Origin: Marinobacter mangrovi
GTDB lineage: Bacteria > Pseudomonadota > Gammaproteobacteria > Pseudomonadales > Oleiphilaceae
Assembly: GCF_016798325.1 (NCBI RefSeq)
Contig: NZ_JAERVO010000005.1
Coordinates: 124,001 to 188,000 of the forward strand
Direction of reading: 5' to 3'
Length of the DNA stretch: 64,000 nucleotides
The notes under the pieces are model-generated. The model was given only the letters and a program-made list of their open reading frames with translations, searched no databases and was not told the DNA's origin. Positions 19,516 through 30,550 of this stretch are shown piece after piece. The translations under genes and the position numbers were made by a program. Position 1 is the first letter of the stretch. Every line of letters starts with the position of its first letter.

Positions 19516-21624
19516 CTAAACACCGCCCGGCACGGGCTTCTGTTCCAGGGTATACGCTTTGACCACCATGTCCCCGGCTGTCAGCCCGGTGTTCGAGTCA
19601 GTCAGCGTCTGCTCGATCGCCGTCTTGAGCGCCGGGCGCAGGTCACCGGTTCCCGGCTGCGTATATATGATCATCAGCGTGCGAGGACAGTCGTCATCGC
19701 CCCAATGGCCGAACGATGGCGCACCGTAACGTGGCGTGGCACCGGGGGCGAACCACTTCCAGCTGCCCTCGTGCTCCACGGCCCGGATCCAGCTCGCCTC
19801 GGCAGTGGCGGATAGGATCGCTCCGGTCCCTTTCACGTCTGACAACGGTCCGGTAAGCGACATGGTAGCGGCAACCACCGGCTGACTTTCACAACGCCGG
19901 ATGTCCGGGTCCAGCGTGACCGTGTAGGCCTGGATAGCCGGCTGGGGCTTCGCCCCGGAATCGGCAGGCGATGTTTCCGAAGCCTTCGTCTCAGGTACCG
20001 GCGCCACCTCCCGCAATGTATAGCGACGCGCCCCGGCAATCGCAAACGGCTTGCCATCGAGGGGCATGGCGGCCACCTTCTTCGCCAGGGACACGGTCTT
20101 GCCGTCGGCCGATGGTTCGTCGATGTCCGACGCATCGACCACGAAAGACGCGCGCGCGTAATCCGGGTCGATGTAGAGCCCCTGGTACCCGCCCTGCTCC
20201 AGCCGGCGGACCAGCGCCCGGCGCTCGGGATCGCCGAGCGCTTCGTAGCGCGCCGGGTCCGCCGATACGTTCAGCAGCCGGCGTCTGTAGTAACCTCCCA
20301 TCGCACGGACTTCCAGGCTGCCGGACCAGACCGACTGAAGCCGCGAAGACCGAACACCCAACTGCTCTGCCAGCTCGTCCTGAAATCCGGCCACCTGCTC
20401 GTAGACTCCGGGGGAAAGCACGTCCTTTTCGGTCGTCGTGTCGTCATCGCCGGAGCGCATGAGCAACGTCCAGGCCAGCCAGCCGGTTTCCGAGGACGGC
20501 GTCCGGGAACGGCGCCAATAGGGTTGCGGCTTGCCGATGTCCAGCAGGTGGCGCGTCATGGGCATGGCCATCAGCTGGCGTCGGCGAAAATCACCCACCG
20601 TTCCCGCATCCTGCCCCTGGAACCGGTACCCGTCCGCAGTCTGGCGCCCCAGCCCGGACTGCCCGGCCAGCAGCAGCGTGCCGTTTTCCAGGCGATCCAT
20701 GGCGAGCACGACGCCCTTGTCCAGCTCCGGGTCCACCAGGAATGCCTCTGTTTGGGGCGCCTGGCGAACAATGACACCGTCGGACCCGGCCAGGACGACG
20801 GTGCCATCGGGCTCGATACGACCGCTATAGAAGTCCGCCTTGCTGGTGGCATCGACACGATCCCAGCGGTCGTCGTCCGGTCCGCGACGAAAGACACCGC
20901 CATCGGCACCGAAGGACAGCAGTGTTCCATCCGCCTGTTCGACAACCCCGTACAGGGGCCGACCAGACCAGCTGGCGTTCTCCCGGTGCCACTCCGTCTC
21001 ATCATTGGAGCGCCGCAGGAGCGCGCCACCGGATGTGGTGATGGCAACAGCGCCCGAGCGTAACCGCTGGATCGAATAGAGGTGATCCCGGGAAGCCCGG
21101 TACGGCACCTCATCCCGCGCCCAATGGCTGCCGCCATCGGATGAGGTCAGCAGGGTGCCGTCGGAGCCGACGATGAATCCGGTGTCCGGCGCGGTGAACA
21201 GCACGTCGAAGGCTGCGAAATGTTCCGGCAACTCCGCCGAAAGCGCGACGCGCTGCCAGGTCTGCCCGGCATCGTCGGAGCGCAGGACAGTGCCCTGGTG
21301 CCCGACCGCCCAGGCGGTCTTCGGCCCGGCAAAGGTCACGGCGGTCAGGGTCGACGCGGTCGGTGTCGCTACGGTCGCCCAGGTCTTGCCCTGATCCGCA
21401 GAGCGCCGCACCTGCCCGGCGTCACCGACGGCGATCACGACATCGCCGGCATGGGCCACGTCAAAGAACAGATGACCCTGCACGTCCGGGCCGCCGGCAC
21501 GCAGCTGTTCCGCCAGCGTCCGCTGGGGTTCCTGGGCGGCCATGTAGGCCCGGTAGCCCAGGCCGCCCAGCAGGGCGGCCACGAGCACGGCAATCAGTGC
21601 GGTAATCCAGATTCTCGATTTCAT
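19516..21624 (-). CDS. YCF48-type beta-propeller exported protein, last gene of envelope operon
   Basis: A 702-residue protein anchored or exported by an N-terminal hydrophobic helix (residues 7-26). Residues ~50-330 contain repeated blades with the W-x-VG-x-x-G-x-x-L-R-S-x-D-G-G-x-T-W pattern of YCF48/BNR repeats (for example AVGHQGTVLRSDDAGQTW and GSDGTLLTSSDGGSHW). The remaining ~370 residues match nothing I know; they include two widely spaced cysteines (RRCESQP, DDDCPRT) that may form a disulfide. YCF48 propellers are usually scaffolds for assembly of membrane complexes. It is third in an operon with a MORN-repeat protein and a large anchored protein; the gap to the preceding gene is 84 bases. 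Confidence 0.78.
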   Translation of the reverse strand: MKSRIWITALIAVLVAALLGGLGYRAYMAAQEPQRTLAEQLRAGGPDVQGHLFFDVAHAGDVVIAVGDAGQVRRSADQGKTWATVATPTASTLTAVTFAGPKTAWAVGHQGTVLRSDDAGQTWQRVALSAELPEHFAAFDVLFTAPDTGFIVGSDGTLLTSSDGGSHWARDEVPYRASRDHLYSIQRLRSGAVAITTSGGALLRRSNDETEWHRENASWSGRPLYGVVEQADGTLLSFGADGGVFRRGPDDDRWDRVDATSKADFYSGRIEPDGTVVLAGSDGVIVRQAPQTEAFLVDPELDKGVVLAMDRLENGTLLLAGQSGLGRQTADGYRFQGQDAGTVGDFRRRQLMAMPMTRHLLDIGKPQPYWRRSRTPSSETGWLAWTLLMRSGDDDTTTEKDVLSPGVYEQVAGFQDELAEQLGVRSSRLQSVWSGSLEVRAMGGYYRRRLLNVSADPARYEALGDPERRALVRRLEQGGYQGLYIDPDYARASFVVDASDIDEPSADGKTVSLAKKVAAMPLDGKPFAIAGARRYTLREVAPVPETKASETSPADSGAKPQPAIQAYTVTLDPDIRRCESQPVVAATMSLTGPLSDVKGTGAILSATAEASWIRAVEHEGSWKWFAPGATPRYGAPSFGHWGDDDCPRTLMIIYTQPGTGDLRPALKTAIEQTLTDSNTGLTAGDMVVKAYTLEQKPVPGGV

Positions 21625-21708
21625 GTCTAGCGTAATGTCCCTTTACCCTGAGCCGAGCCCCCTGTCGGGGCACGGCATTTCCTGTTCCGTATCAGCGCGA
21701 TACCGCGA

Positions 21709-23328
21709 TCAGAGAAGGCCGGAAGCCCCGTCCGCGTTGTCCCGGGTCATTTCCAGGACCAGCTCACCGTCGCGATAGACCTTGCGGCTGACGATCGAGC
21801 CTTCGTAGTCGGTCTTCAGCCACTCACCGTCGGGGGTTCCCCGGGTGTACGACGCTTTACTCTCCATCCGCCCCCGGGGGCTGAACGTGTAGATGAGGCC
21901 ATCCGGCTCCCCCTGGATGTAGTGCCCCTTCTCGAGCAACCGGCCGTCCTCGGTGTAAGCCCGGAAATCGCCGTGTCGCTTGCCCTGGCGAAAGCCGGCC
22001 ACGATGCGACGGCCATAGGCGTTGACGATGTCGACACTGCCGTCGAGATCGCCGTCGACATAGCGGGCATGTTCCACCCGCTTGCCGCTGGCGTTGTACG
22101 CGGCAAAGTCACCGTGCTTGACGCCATTGCGATAGCGGGTCTCGGTGCGTTTGCCGTCCGCGGACACGTCCACCCAGAGGCCGGTTTTCTTGCCATGCTT
22201 GTAGAGGCCTTTGAGCAGCGCACCGTCGTCATCGGTTTCGCGGTATTCCCCGTGGTACTGGTTGTCGACATAGTGGGCACGGATGGTCCGGCCATAGCCC
22301 TGGTTCAGGTACAGACCCTGGCGACCGTCGCGATCACGCTCGTCCCGCTCCACCAGCTCGCCAGACGGCGCATAGGTCTCCACCAGGCGGTAGTGATCCC
22401 GCTCCACCCGCCGGTACTTCAGGTGCCCCTCGTCGTCGTACTGTTCGTCCGTTTCCGAGACCTGGCGCCCGCGGTCATCGCGTTTGGTGTCAATAAGGCG
22501 GGTTCGAATACCTTTCTCGTTGTAATAGCTGTGCTCGCCCACCGAACGCGAATGCTCGCCGACGAACCAGATTTCCCGGAGCACGCCGTTCGGGTGGTAG
22601 CGTTTCTGCACCCCGCGTTTCGAGCCGTCGACGTACTGGTACTCGCTGCGCTTCTGTCCGTCGGTGTAGGCGATCTCCGGACCGTCGGCCTGGCCGTCCC
22701 GGTATCGCTTGCGATACACCGGCTGGCCGTCCTCGTAGCGGACCAACCAGCCATTCCGCTGGCCGTCCTGGTAGTGAGTCTCCTGGGTGAGTTCACCCTC
22801 TTTGAACGTCTTGACCGCACCATCGTAATGGCCATCAACGTAAGCGTACGTCTTGGTGGGCCGGCCCTCGGCATCAAACTCGGTGTAGTCGCCGTCCTGC
22901 AGCACACCGTCCACGTAAGTGCGCTCGTAATGGAGCTGGCCGTTCTGGTAGTAAGACACGAAGCGACCATTCTCGAGGGCGTGCATGTGCCCACAGCCAC
23001 AGTCCTCCTGCCGCTCCTCGTATTGGCCGGAGGCAGCGCGGGCGCCGTCCGGGTAGTAGGTCTGGAAGCGACCCACCAGCTCCCTTTGGGCCCACTGCGG
23101 ATCCGGGGAAAAACCTTCCATGGCCAGTTGGCCGTTCGCGTGGAAATAACGGAGCACGTAGCGATCCCCGTTCTCGGCCTTTTCCAGCGGTAGCGTCATG
23201 TAATACACCTGGCGGTCGTGCGGATCCGCCGGATCGTAGAACGCCTCGGACTGATTGAGCCACACCCGCTGGCCAGCCAGGACCGGCAGCGACAGGACCA
23301 TGGCCAGGATGAAACATAGCGTCTTCAT
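21709..23328 (-). CDS. Exported MORN/YwqK-type repeat protein, middle gene of envelope operon
   Basis: A 539-residue protein with a clean signal peptide (MKTLCFILAMVLSLPVLAG). From about residue 45 to 520 it is built almost wholly of MORN-like variants, with recurring YxDGxxxGxxxxY units such as YADGHYDG-like and YPDGARAASGQY segments. A CGCGH motif near residue 110 could bind metal. YwqK-type MORN proteins are often annotated as antitoxins of polymorphic toxins, but that role is not supported here because no toxin is adjacent. The start has a GAAGGGAAG ribosome site; an upstream in-frame start would overlap the preceding gene. It probably acts as a periplasmic or surface scaffold together with its neighbours. 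Confidence 0.8.
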   Translation of the reverse strand: MKTLCFILAMVLSLPVLAGQRVWLNQSEAFYDPADPHDRQVYYMTLPLEKAENGDRYVLRYFHANGQLAMEGFSPDPQWAQRELVGRFQTYYPDGARAASGQYEERQEDCGCGHMHALENGRFVSYYQNGQLHYERTYVDGVLQDGDYTEFDAEGRPTKTYAYVDGHYDGAVKTFKEGELTQETHYQDGQRNGWLVRYEDGQPVYRKRYRDGQADGPEIAYTDGQKRSEYQYVDGSKRGVQKRYHPNGVLREIWFVGEHSRSVGEHSYYNEKGIRTRLIDTKRDDRGRQVSETDEQYDDEGHLKYRRVERDHYRLVETYAPSGELVERDERDRDGRQGLYLNQGYGRTIRAHYVDNQYHGEYRETDDDGALLKGLYKHGKKTGLWVDVSADGKRTETRYRNGVKHGDFAAYNASGKRVEHARYVDGDLDGSVDIVNAYGRRIVAGFRQGKRHGDFRAYTEDGRLLEKGHYIQGEPDGLIYTFSPRGRMESKASYTRGTPDGEWLKTDYEGSIVSRKVYRDGELVLEMTRDNADGASGLL

Positions 23329-23356
23329 TGTTGCTTCCCTTCTGTCGTGTCCCTGA

Positions 23357-25678
23357 TCAGGGCAGTGGCTCGAACGTGACATTGAATGTCCGGCTTTCGC
23401 GCTTGCTGATCCTGGGCAGGGTCAGTGTCTGGACCTCGCCCCAGAAGCGGTACTGGTTGGTCCCGCTTGCCTCGAGCTGCTTCAAGGCCGCGCCATCGGC
23501 CCGGCATCCGACGGGGTCCATAGAGGACACCATCGCCATGTCGGCAACGCGATCCAGTTGCTGCCGGGCATTGTCGGACAGCTCGACGGTGTTGGCGTCG
23601 ATACGCTTGACCAGGTCACTGTGATCCACATCCACGGTCGTCATCTCGATCTCGGTGACACACTGCAATGTGATGCCCAGGGACAGGTCGTAGAAGAACT
23701 GAAGGCCGTTGGTGGTCTGCAGTTGCAGGCCCGATCCATAGCGGGCGGGGTACAGCTTCAATGAATACCCCTTGTAGGCCTGGGCGTCCGCCACGCCTGC
23801 CTCGCAGCGGGAGGTACTACCGGGCATTCGCAGCCTGAGCTGGTGATGCCCGACCCCCTCGATGGCGGCGTCGTCCATGTTCAGGGTCTGGAAATCCCAG
23901 CTCCGGATCAGGCCCTCCGACACCGTCCGTTCTCCCACAACGGGGCCACCACTCAGGGTGAATCCGGCATTGTGGGCCACCCAGGTCTGGGAAACGGTTT
24001 TCACCGGCATGACCTTCAGCTGGAGCGAGTCCACCGGCGCGTCCGGCTCGATGGTGATCCGCTTGTCACCACGACGCTGTGCCGGACTTTGCAGTCGCAG
24101 GGCGTCAACCGCGTCACGCAGCAGCTCGTTGTCCACCTCCCGGTCGGCCAGGGCCGGCGTGGCCATCAGCCGCTCCAGCGCCGTGTTCGAGGCGGTGTAG
24201 TGATAGGACGGAAGCTCGTTGCCCTCAGCGTCCCGGGGAATCACACCGAGGAAGGTCCAGTCCTTCACCCGGAAACCGCCGGGACGCGAGACGCGCAGCA
24301 CGATGCGATCGGGGGACCAGCTGTCCACCGACACGGTGATCGCGTCACCCAGCTTTACCGAAGCCGCGCCCTTCTTGAGTGTTCCTTCGTACACCGTATC
24401 CGGGACGCTCGTCTCGACCGTCATCTCGAGGGTGTCCAGGGCCTTGAGCTGCCCGTCGTTCAACGGCTCGTTTAAAAGGGGCGCGGTGGCGCGACGGGAG
24501 GGCGGCCAATCGGCACTGATCCGGGCCTGGAGGTCGAAGCGGGGATTAGGCGCTGACGGGCCGCTCAGCGTCGCGCCGCTGGCATCCCGCAGTGTCACGG
24601 ACGTTACCTTCAGGGGGTCGATGAAATTTTCGGTCAGCCAGCGGATCGGGATGTCCAACCCTTCCTCCTTACCGGCGTCATTGGGCGGCATCCACATCAG
24701 TTCGCTGTTGAAGGCGTCCAGTACCTCATCGGCGGGTTTGATACCGAATGGCGGCAGGAAGTAGCGGCGCGTGTCCGGGTTCGACAGGTCCACCGGGAAA
24801 CCTTCCAGGGCCATGCGCACCATATGCTCGTAGCGCAAGTCCGGGACGGGCGACGGCTGGTCCGCCCGGCGCAGGTTGATCCGGGCGCGAGCCACCAGCG
24901 CATGGTCCATCATGTTGGTGTGGACGGTGTAGTCCAGCGTGGCCTGGAGCGGCCAGCCCGTTCCCCGCTCAAACAGGATGTAACCGACCTTGTCCGGTGT
25001 CCCGTCTTCACTCGGCTGGGTCACGTCGACAGACACCGTGTCCGCGTCGACCGCCGACACCGTGTAGGTCATGGCCGGCAGCGCGGCGCTGTGATTGCTG
25101 CCCGTCACCGCCGGGGACTGCCAGGTCAGGCCGGTCCTGAGCGGCGCCGTCGGCAGGCCGCCGTTGAACAGGTTCATCTGCACCATGCTCTGGCTGAGCT
25201 GTGCAAGCGCCCCGTCAGGCAAGTCCTCTTCGAGAGAGGCCAGGGTCTCGGCATCGACAAATTCAGCACCGTGGGCGACGCCCTGCGGATCCACCGTCTG
25301 GCGGATGCCACCGCGCAGCAGCCGGGCCATCGCCCGCTTGCGGTCCGAGCCGTGATCCAGCTTGCGGGTGTTGACCACTTCGCGGCCATCGCTGTCGAAG
25401 GCGAGGAAATCCACGCCGGTCTCGACCTCGAATCCACCACCACTGCGTCCCGTGACGGTACTGCGCGACAGGGCATCCATGTGCATTTCCCGCATCGGCA
25501 GGCGGGTACCGCGCTTGTCGGGCGTCAGGTCGAGCTGGTAGGTGAGATTGAAGGCATAGTCGTCACCCACCTCGGGTTTAAACGCCAGCCGTTCACGGGT
25601 TTGCCAATACACAAGTGCGCCAGCCCCGACTGCCAGAACGACAGACAGCAGGACGGCCACAGACTTCGTCCTTGTCAT
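23357..25678 (-). CDS. Large anchored periplasmic protein of unknown family, first gene of envelope operon
   Basis: A 773-residue protein I do not recognise. It has an N-terminal signal-anchor (residues 6-25), then a soluble part that looks beta-rich, with alternating hydrophobic strands and few cysteines (one pair near SRCEAGV and LQCVTEIEMTT, one in PVGCRADG). There are no further membrane helices, so the bulk should be periplasmic. AAGGA lies nine bases before the ATG. The next gene starts 28 bases after its stop, so the three genes are probably one transcript. All three are secreted or anchored, suggesting a joint envelope function. Confidence 0.72.
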   Translation of the reverse strand: MTRTKSVAVLLSVVLAVGAGALVYWQTRERLAFKPEVGDDYAFNLTYQLDLTPDKRGTRLPMREMHMDALSRSTVTGRSGGGFEVETGVDFLAFDSDGREVVNTRKLDHGSDRKRAMARLLRGGIRQTVDPQGVAHGAEFVDAETLASLEEDLPDGALAQLSQSMVQMNLFNGGLPTAPLRTGLTWQSPAVTGSNHSAALPAMTYTVSAVDADTVSVDVTQPSEDGTPDKVGYILFERGTGWPLQATLDYTVHTNMMDHALVARARINLRRADQPSPVPDLRYEHMVRMALEGFPVDLSNPDTRRYFLPPFGIKPADEVLDAFNSELMWMPPNDAGKEEGLDIPIRWLTENFIDPLKVTSVTLRDASGATLSGPSAPNPRFDLQARISADWPPSRRATAPLLNEPLNDGQLKALDTLEMTVETSVPDTVYEGTLKKGAASVKLGDAITVSVDSWSPDRIVLRVSRPGGFRVKDWTFLGVIPRDAEGNELPSYHYTASNTALERLMATPALADREVDNELLRDAVDALRLQSPAQRRGDKRITIEPDAPVDSLQLKVMPVKTVSQTWVAHNAGFTLSGGPVVGERTVSEGLIRSWDFQTLNMDDAAIEGVGHHQLRLRMPGSTSRCEAGVADAQAYKGYSLKLYPARYGSGLQLQTTNGLQFFYDLSLGITLQCVTEIEMTTVDVDHSDLVKRIDANTVELSDNARQQLDRVADMAMVSSMDPVGCRADGAALKQLEASGTNQYRFWGEVQTLTLPRISKRESRTFNVTFEPLP

Positions 25679-25802
25679 TTACCGATGTCCTTATCGCTTA
25701 CCGATTCCATGGAAGCCGATCAGGGCTTCCGAGCGATCGCGCAGTTTACAGAAGCCGGAGACAGGTTTGCAGGCGGGGGAAACCGAAATTCCGAGTCTTT
25801 CC

Positions 25803-25847
25803 AAAAAACAGGGGGCGATGTCACCTGCGGAAGGCACAGGTGACATC
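25803..25847 (-). terminator. Terminator of the chemoreceptor gene
   Basis: Read on the minus strand, GATGTCACCTG pairs perfectly with CAGGTGACATC (11 bp, 9-base loop, 25817-25847) and is followed by a T-run opposite 25803-25808. It separates the chemoreceptor gene from the three-gene operon downstream. Confidence 0.85.
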
Positions 25848-25854
25848 CATCGGG

Positions 25855-27822
25855 CTACAGTCTGAAGCGGGTCGTCAGACTCTGGAGATCCTGGCTCAAG
25901 CGCGCCAGTTCCTCGCTGGCCGACGACGTTTCCTCGGCGCCGCTCGCCGTTTGCTCGGCAATATCGCGGACGGTCTCGACGCTCTGGCTGATCTGCTCGG
26001 ATGCCGCACTCTGCTCGGTGGTTGCCGATGCAATCTGCGTATTCATATCCGAAAGCCGTTCTACCGACTCTGCGATCTGGCGCAACGCCTGGCTTGCGTC
26101 TTCACTGGCAGTGACCGACGCCTCAGCGGTCTGGCGGTTACTGTTCATCGAATCGACCGCCAGCCGGGCCTTACGTTGCAGGGCGTCGATCAGACCGGTG
26201 ATTTCCTCGGTGGATCCCTGGGTGCGCTGGGACAGGTTGCGGACTTCGTCCGCCACAACGGAAAAGCCCCGGCCATGCTCTCCGGCACGGGCGGCCTCGA
26301 TGGCGGCGTTCAGTGCCAGGAGGTTGGTTTGCTCGGCAATGTCCTGGATCACCTCGATCACGCTGCTGATCTGCTTGGACTCTTCGTTCAGCTCTTCGAT
26401 CTGGGTGGCTGACGATTGCACCTCACCGGCCAGTGCCGCAATTGCCGTTCGATTGTTGCCCACCAACTCGTCGCCGCGGCTGGCGGCGTCGCGCGCCTCA
26501 GCCGCCGTATCGGACGCCTGCTCGGCATTGCGGGCCACCTCCTGGATGGTCGACGCCATTTCCTGCAGCGCTGTCGCCATCTGCTCAATTTCCTGGCGCT
26601 GGCTGCTGACACCGGAAGCCGTCTGGTTAGTGACCACAGACAGCTCTTCCGACGACGAGGCAACCTGGTCGGCACTGGAGCCGAGTTGGGTCACCATATC
26701 GCGCAGGCCTTCCATCATCCGCCCCAGCGATACCATCAACCGGCCCACCTCGTCCCTGGATGCTTCGGGAACCTGGGCCGTCAGATCACCTGCCGCAACC
26801 GATTCAGCCAGGCGCTGCGCCTGCATCAGGGGCGGCACAATCAGGTGGTTGATCATCCAGGCGGCGAAGATCCCGATGACAATGGCCAGGGCCCCGAGTT
26901 CCAGTGACCAGGTTTCGACATCCTGCTTCAAGGTCATCATCTCCTGCTTTTGGTCGGCACGGATTTGCTCGGCCACCTGCATGGCATCGCGGGCGGAGGC
27001 GACCATTCCCTGCTTCGCCACCTTCTCCTGGCGATCGATATCGAAGTACCGCCGCAAGGCATCCTCGTACTGTTTGACCTGCGTGGATGCCGCATCGGCC
27101 AGGGCGATGTTGTCGGCCTTGTCGAGAGCCTGCTTCAGCTGGGCGACTTTCTCGTCAAGCTGCTCGACGCCGGCGTTGGCAGCGTCCACGTACTGGTTGT
27201 CGCCGCTGATCAGGAAGTTCTTTTCGGCCTCACGGACTTCGAAGATACCGCGAATCAGGTCGCCGGATACCTGCGATTGCTCAACCCGATCCTGGATCAG
27301 GGCAATCGGTTTCTGGTCCTGGATGTACTGCGAGGCGTCCTGTGCGAGATTGGTGCGCAACTTGAGCAGTGCCGCTTCCGCCTCCCGGGCCGCGTCACGC
27401 ATCTGGGCGAGCGTGGTTTTCCTCTGCTCCACCAGCGACACAAACTGATCCAGGTTATTCCGGTACGCGCCGGATCGCTCCAGCACCTTGTCTGTCAGGG
27501 CCTGATTGTCGGGGGCCTCAAAACGGGCTTTGAGGTCCTTGGCCAATGCCATGACCTCATCAAGCCGGTCACCGGCGTCGGAGACGGCCTGGGGATCGCT
27601 CCTCAGTTCAAAGTTCTTTTCACTGACCCGAGCGGCCAGCAGTAGCTTGACAATCCGGTTTGCCTGATCCGCCTTGGCCACGCGCTCTCCGACGGCGTCC
27701 CGCCCAAGACTGCCCATGACGATCAAGCCAATCACCGTCAGCGTGACAAGCCCAAAACCCACCATGAGCTTGTACTTGACCGGGAGATTGGCCAGCCCCG
27801 TGACCTGAAGCAGCTTCTTCAT
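25855..27822 (-). CDS. Methyl-accepting chemotaxis protein with HBM sensor domain
   Basis: A 655-residue chemoreceptor: membrane helix 1 at ~residues 14-38, a ~260-residue all-helical periplasmic domain, helix 2 at ~308-332, HAMP, and a signalling domain whose tip [22 protein letters not shown] is canonical. The sensor contains two EKNF-type segments ([13 protein letters not shown] and [15 protein letters not shown]), the repeated hallmark of helical bimodular (HBM) domains as in Pseudomonas McpS, which senses TCA-cycle acids. No C-terminal CheR-tethering pentapeptide is present. The ATG at 27822 follows an AAGGAAAGGG; a GTG or TTG slightly upstream is possible. An 8-bp stem-loop lies in its leader. 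Confidence 0.92.
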   Translation of the reverse strand: MKKLLQVTGLANLPVKYKLMVGFGLVTLTVIGLIVMGSLGRDAVGERVAKADQANRIVKLLLAARVSEKNFELRSDPQAVSDAGDRLDEVMALAKDLKARFEAPDNQALTDKVLERSGAYRNNLDQFVSLVEQRKTTLAQMRDAAREAEAALLKLRTNLAQDASQYIQDQKPIALIQDRVEQSQVSGDLIRGIFEVREAEKNFLISGDNQYVDAANAGVEQLDEKVAQLKQALDKADNIALADAASTQVKQYEDALRRYFDIDRQEKVAKQGMVASARDAMQVAEQIRADQKQEMMTLKQDVETWSLELGALAIVIGIFAAWMINHLIVPPLMQAQRLAESVAAGDLTAQVPEASRDEVGRLMVSLGRMMEGLRDMVTQLGSSADQVASSSEELSVVTNQTASGVSSQRQEIEQMATALQEMASTIQEVARNAEQASDTAAEARDAASRGDELVGNNRTAIAALAGEVQSSATQIEELNEESKQISSVIEVIQDIAEQTNLLALNAAIEAARAGEHGRGFSVVADEVRNLSQRTQGSTEEITGLIDALQRKARLAVDSMNSNRQTAEASVTASEDASQALRQIAESVERLSDMNTQIASATTEQSAASEQISQSVETVRDIAEQTASGAEETSSASEELARLSQDLQSLTTRFRL

Positions 27823-27885
27823 ACACAACACCCTTTCCTTTGAGGAATGATTGACGACGTAAGAAACGCCTTGCGTTTGGTTATA

Positions 27886-27904
27886 CGCATCGTTTCACGA
27901 TGCG
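27886..27904. promoter_or_regulatory. Hairpin or operator upstream of the chemoreceptor gene
   Basis: CGCATCGT and ACGATGCG are perfect 8-bp arms around a 3-base centre, 64 bases upstream of the chemoreceptor start. It could be an operator or a 5'-leader stem-loop; sequence alone does not decide. Confidence 0.45.
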
Positions 27905-28335
27905 ATGGAGCCGCTGTTCGTTATTATCAGGCCGTTTGCGCATGAAGCGAGCTGGCCGGGTTGTTTTGCGGGATGTGACGGTTTTCGATGGCACGTGTCT
28001 CTCGACCGTTGCGTTGCGCCTGGCCTGTGTCGTTGCCGAGCCGCTTTTCGCAACAGCGTTTGACGGTATCACAGGCGCCCCAACAACAAGTCTGACTGCA
28101 GAAAAACTTTGTTAAATCATTGGGTCTGGCCGGATAAGACAATCAATTGATCTCCGAATTCGTCCAGTGCGGTGTGCTGACGTTGCTGGCCATTCCCGAG
28201 ATTCGAAGAACCAACCCGGTCAATACCTGCTGGCAGGTCGCTATCGGTTGGTTTGCCAAGGAGGGGATGGGCAACCCGGAACAGTCAAGATGCGCCGGTG
28301 CCCAGGGTGTTTGAATACGATGCTGTTCCCGATCC
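27905..28335. other. Non-coding stretch between chemoreceptor and groEL genes
   Basis: No credible coding frame on either strand. A GCC-GATAA-like word near 28130 resembles a FliA -10 element but points away from the chemoreceptor and lacks a spaced -35, so I do not call a promoter. Confidence 0.45.
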
Positions 28336-28361
28336 GAAAAAGGGGGCCATGACAGCCCCCT
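28336..28361 (-). terminator. Intrinsic terminator of groES-groEL
   Basis: On the minus strand AGGGGGC pairs with GCCCCCT (28341-28361, 7-base loop) and runs straight into a T-tract opposite 28336-28340, 22 bases after the groEL stop. Confidence 0.88.
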
Positions 28362-28382
28362 GATTCTGATCCAACGATCCGA

Positions 28383-30328
<1,946 letters not shown>

Positions 30329-30378
30329 TGAGGTGTCCTCCTGAATAAAGGTCATGCACGAGAAAACGGCACATGGAT

Positions 30379-30434
30379 GGGCCGTTGCGGCCCTCTCTGA
30401 TCGCGAACATAAGTGCAGTCCCGGCGCTTTCAAG
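30379..30434 (-). promoter_or_regulatory. Putative heat-shock promoter and leader hairpin of groES-groEL
   Basis: On the minus strand CTTGAAA (30428-30434) matches the sigma-32 -35 consensus, and 14 bases later CTTATGTT (30406-30413) sits at the -10 place but matches CCCCATNT only partly. The leader then contains a perfect 6-3-6 hairpin (GGGCCG/CGGCCC, 30379-30393). No CIRCE element is seen. Promoter call is moderate. Confidence 0.45.
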
Positions 30435-30550
30435 TGGACGTTGAGCACTTTCAATCAACTCTTTTTCTATAACCGGCGGCGGCTTTATGCCTTGAATTGG
30501 CGATTGGCTGTTTTATAGTCAAAGAAGGTCAGCCAGAACGAGGTGTCGCC

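Noticed and set aside
21709-23328. Calling the MORN-repeat protein a YwqK antitoxin
   Set aside because: That label comes from the repeat type alone. It has a signal peptide and no toxin gene beside it.
26018-27448. 476-residue Ser/Ala/Arg-rich frame antisense to the chemoreceptor
   Set aside because: Composition is that of the reverse strand of coiled-coil coding DNA; the sense frame is a clear chemoreceptor.
28125-28140. FliA-like promoter word between chemoreceptor and groEL genes
   Set aside because: Wrong orientation for the chemoreceptor and the -35 spacing is off by two to three bases.
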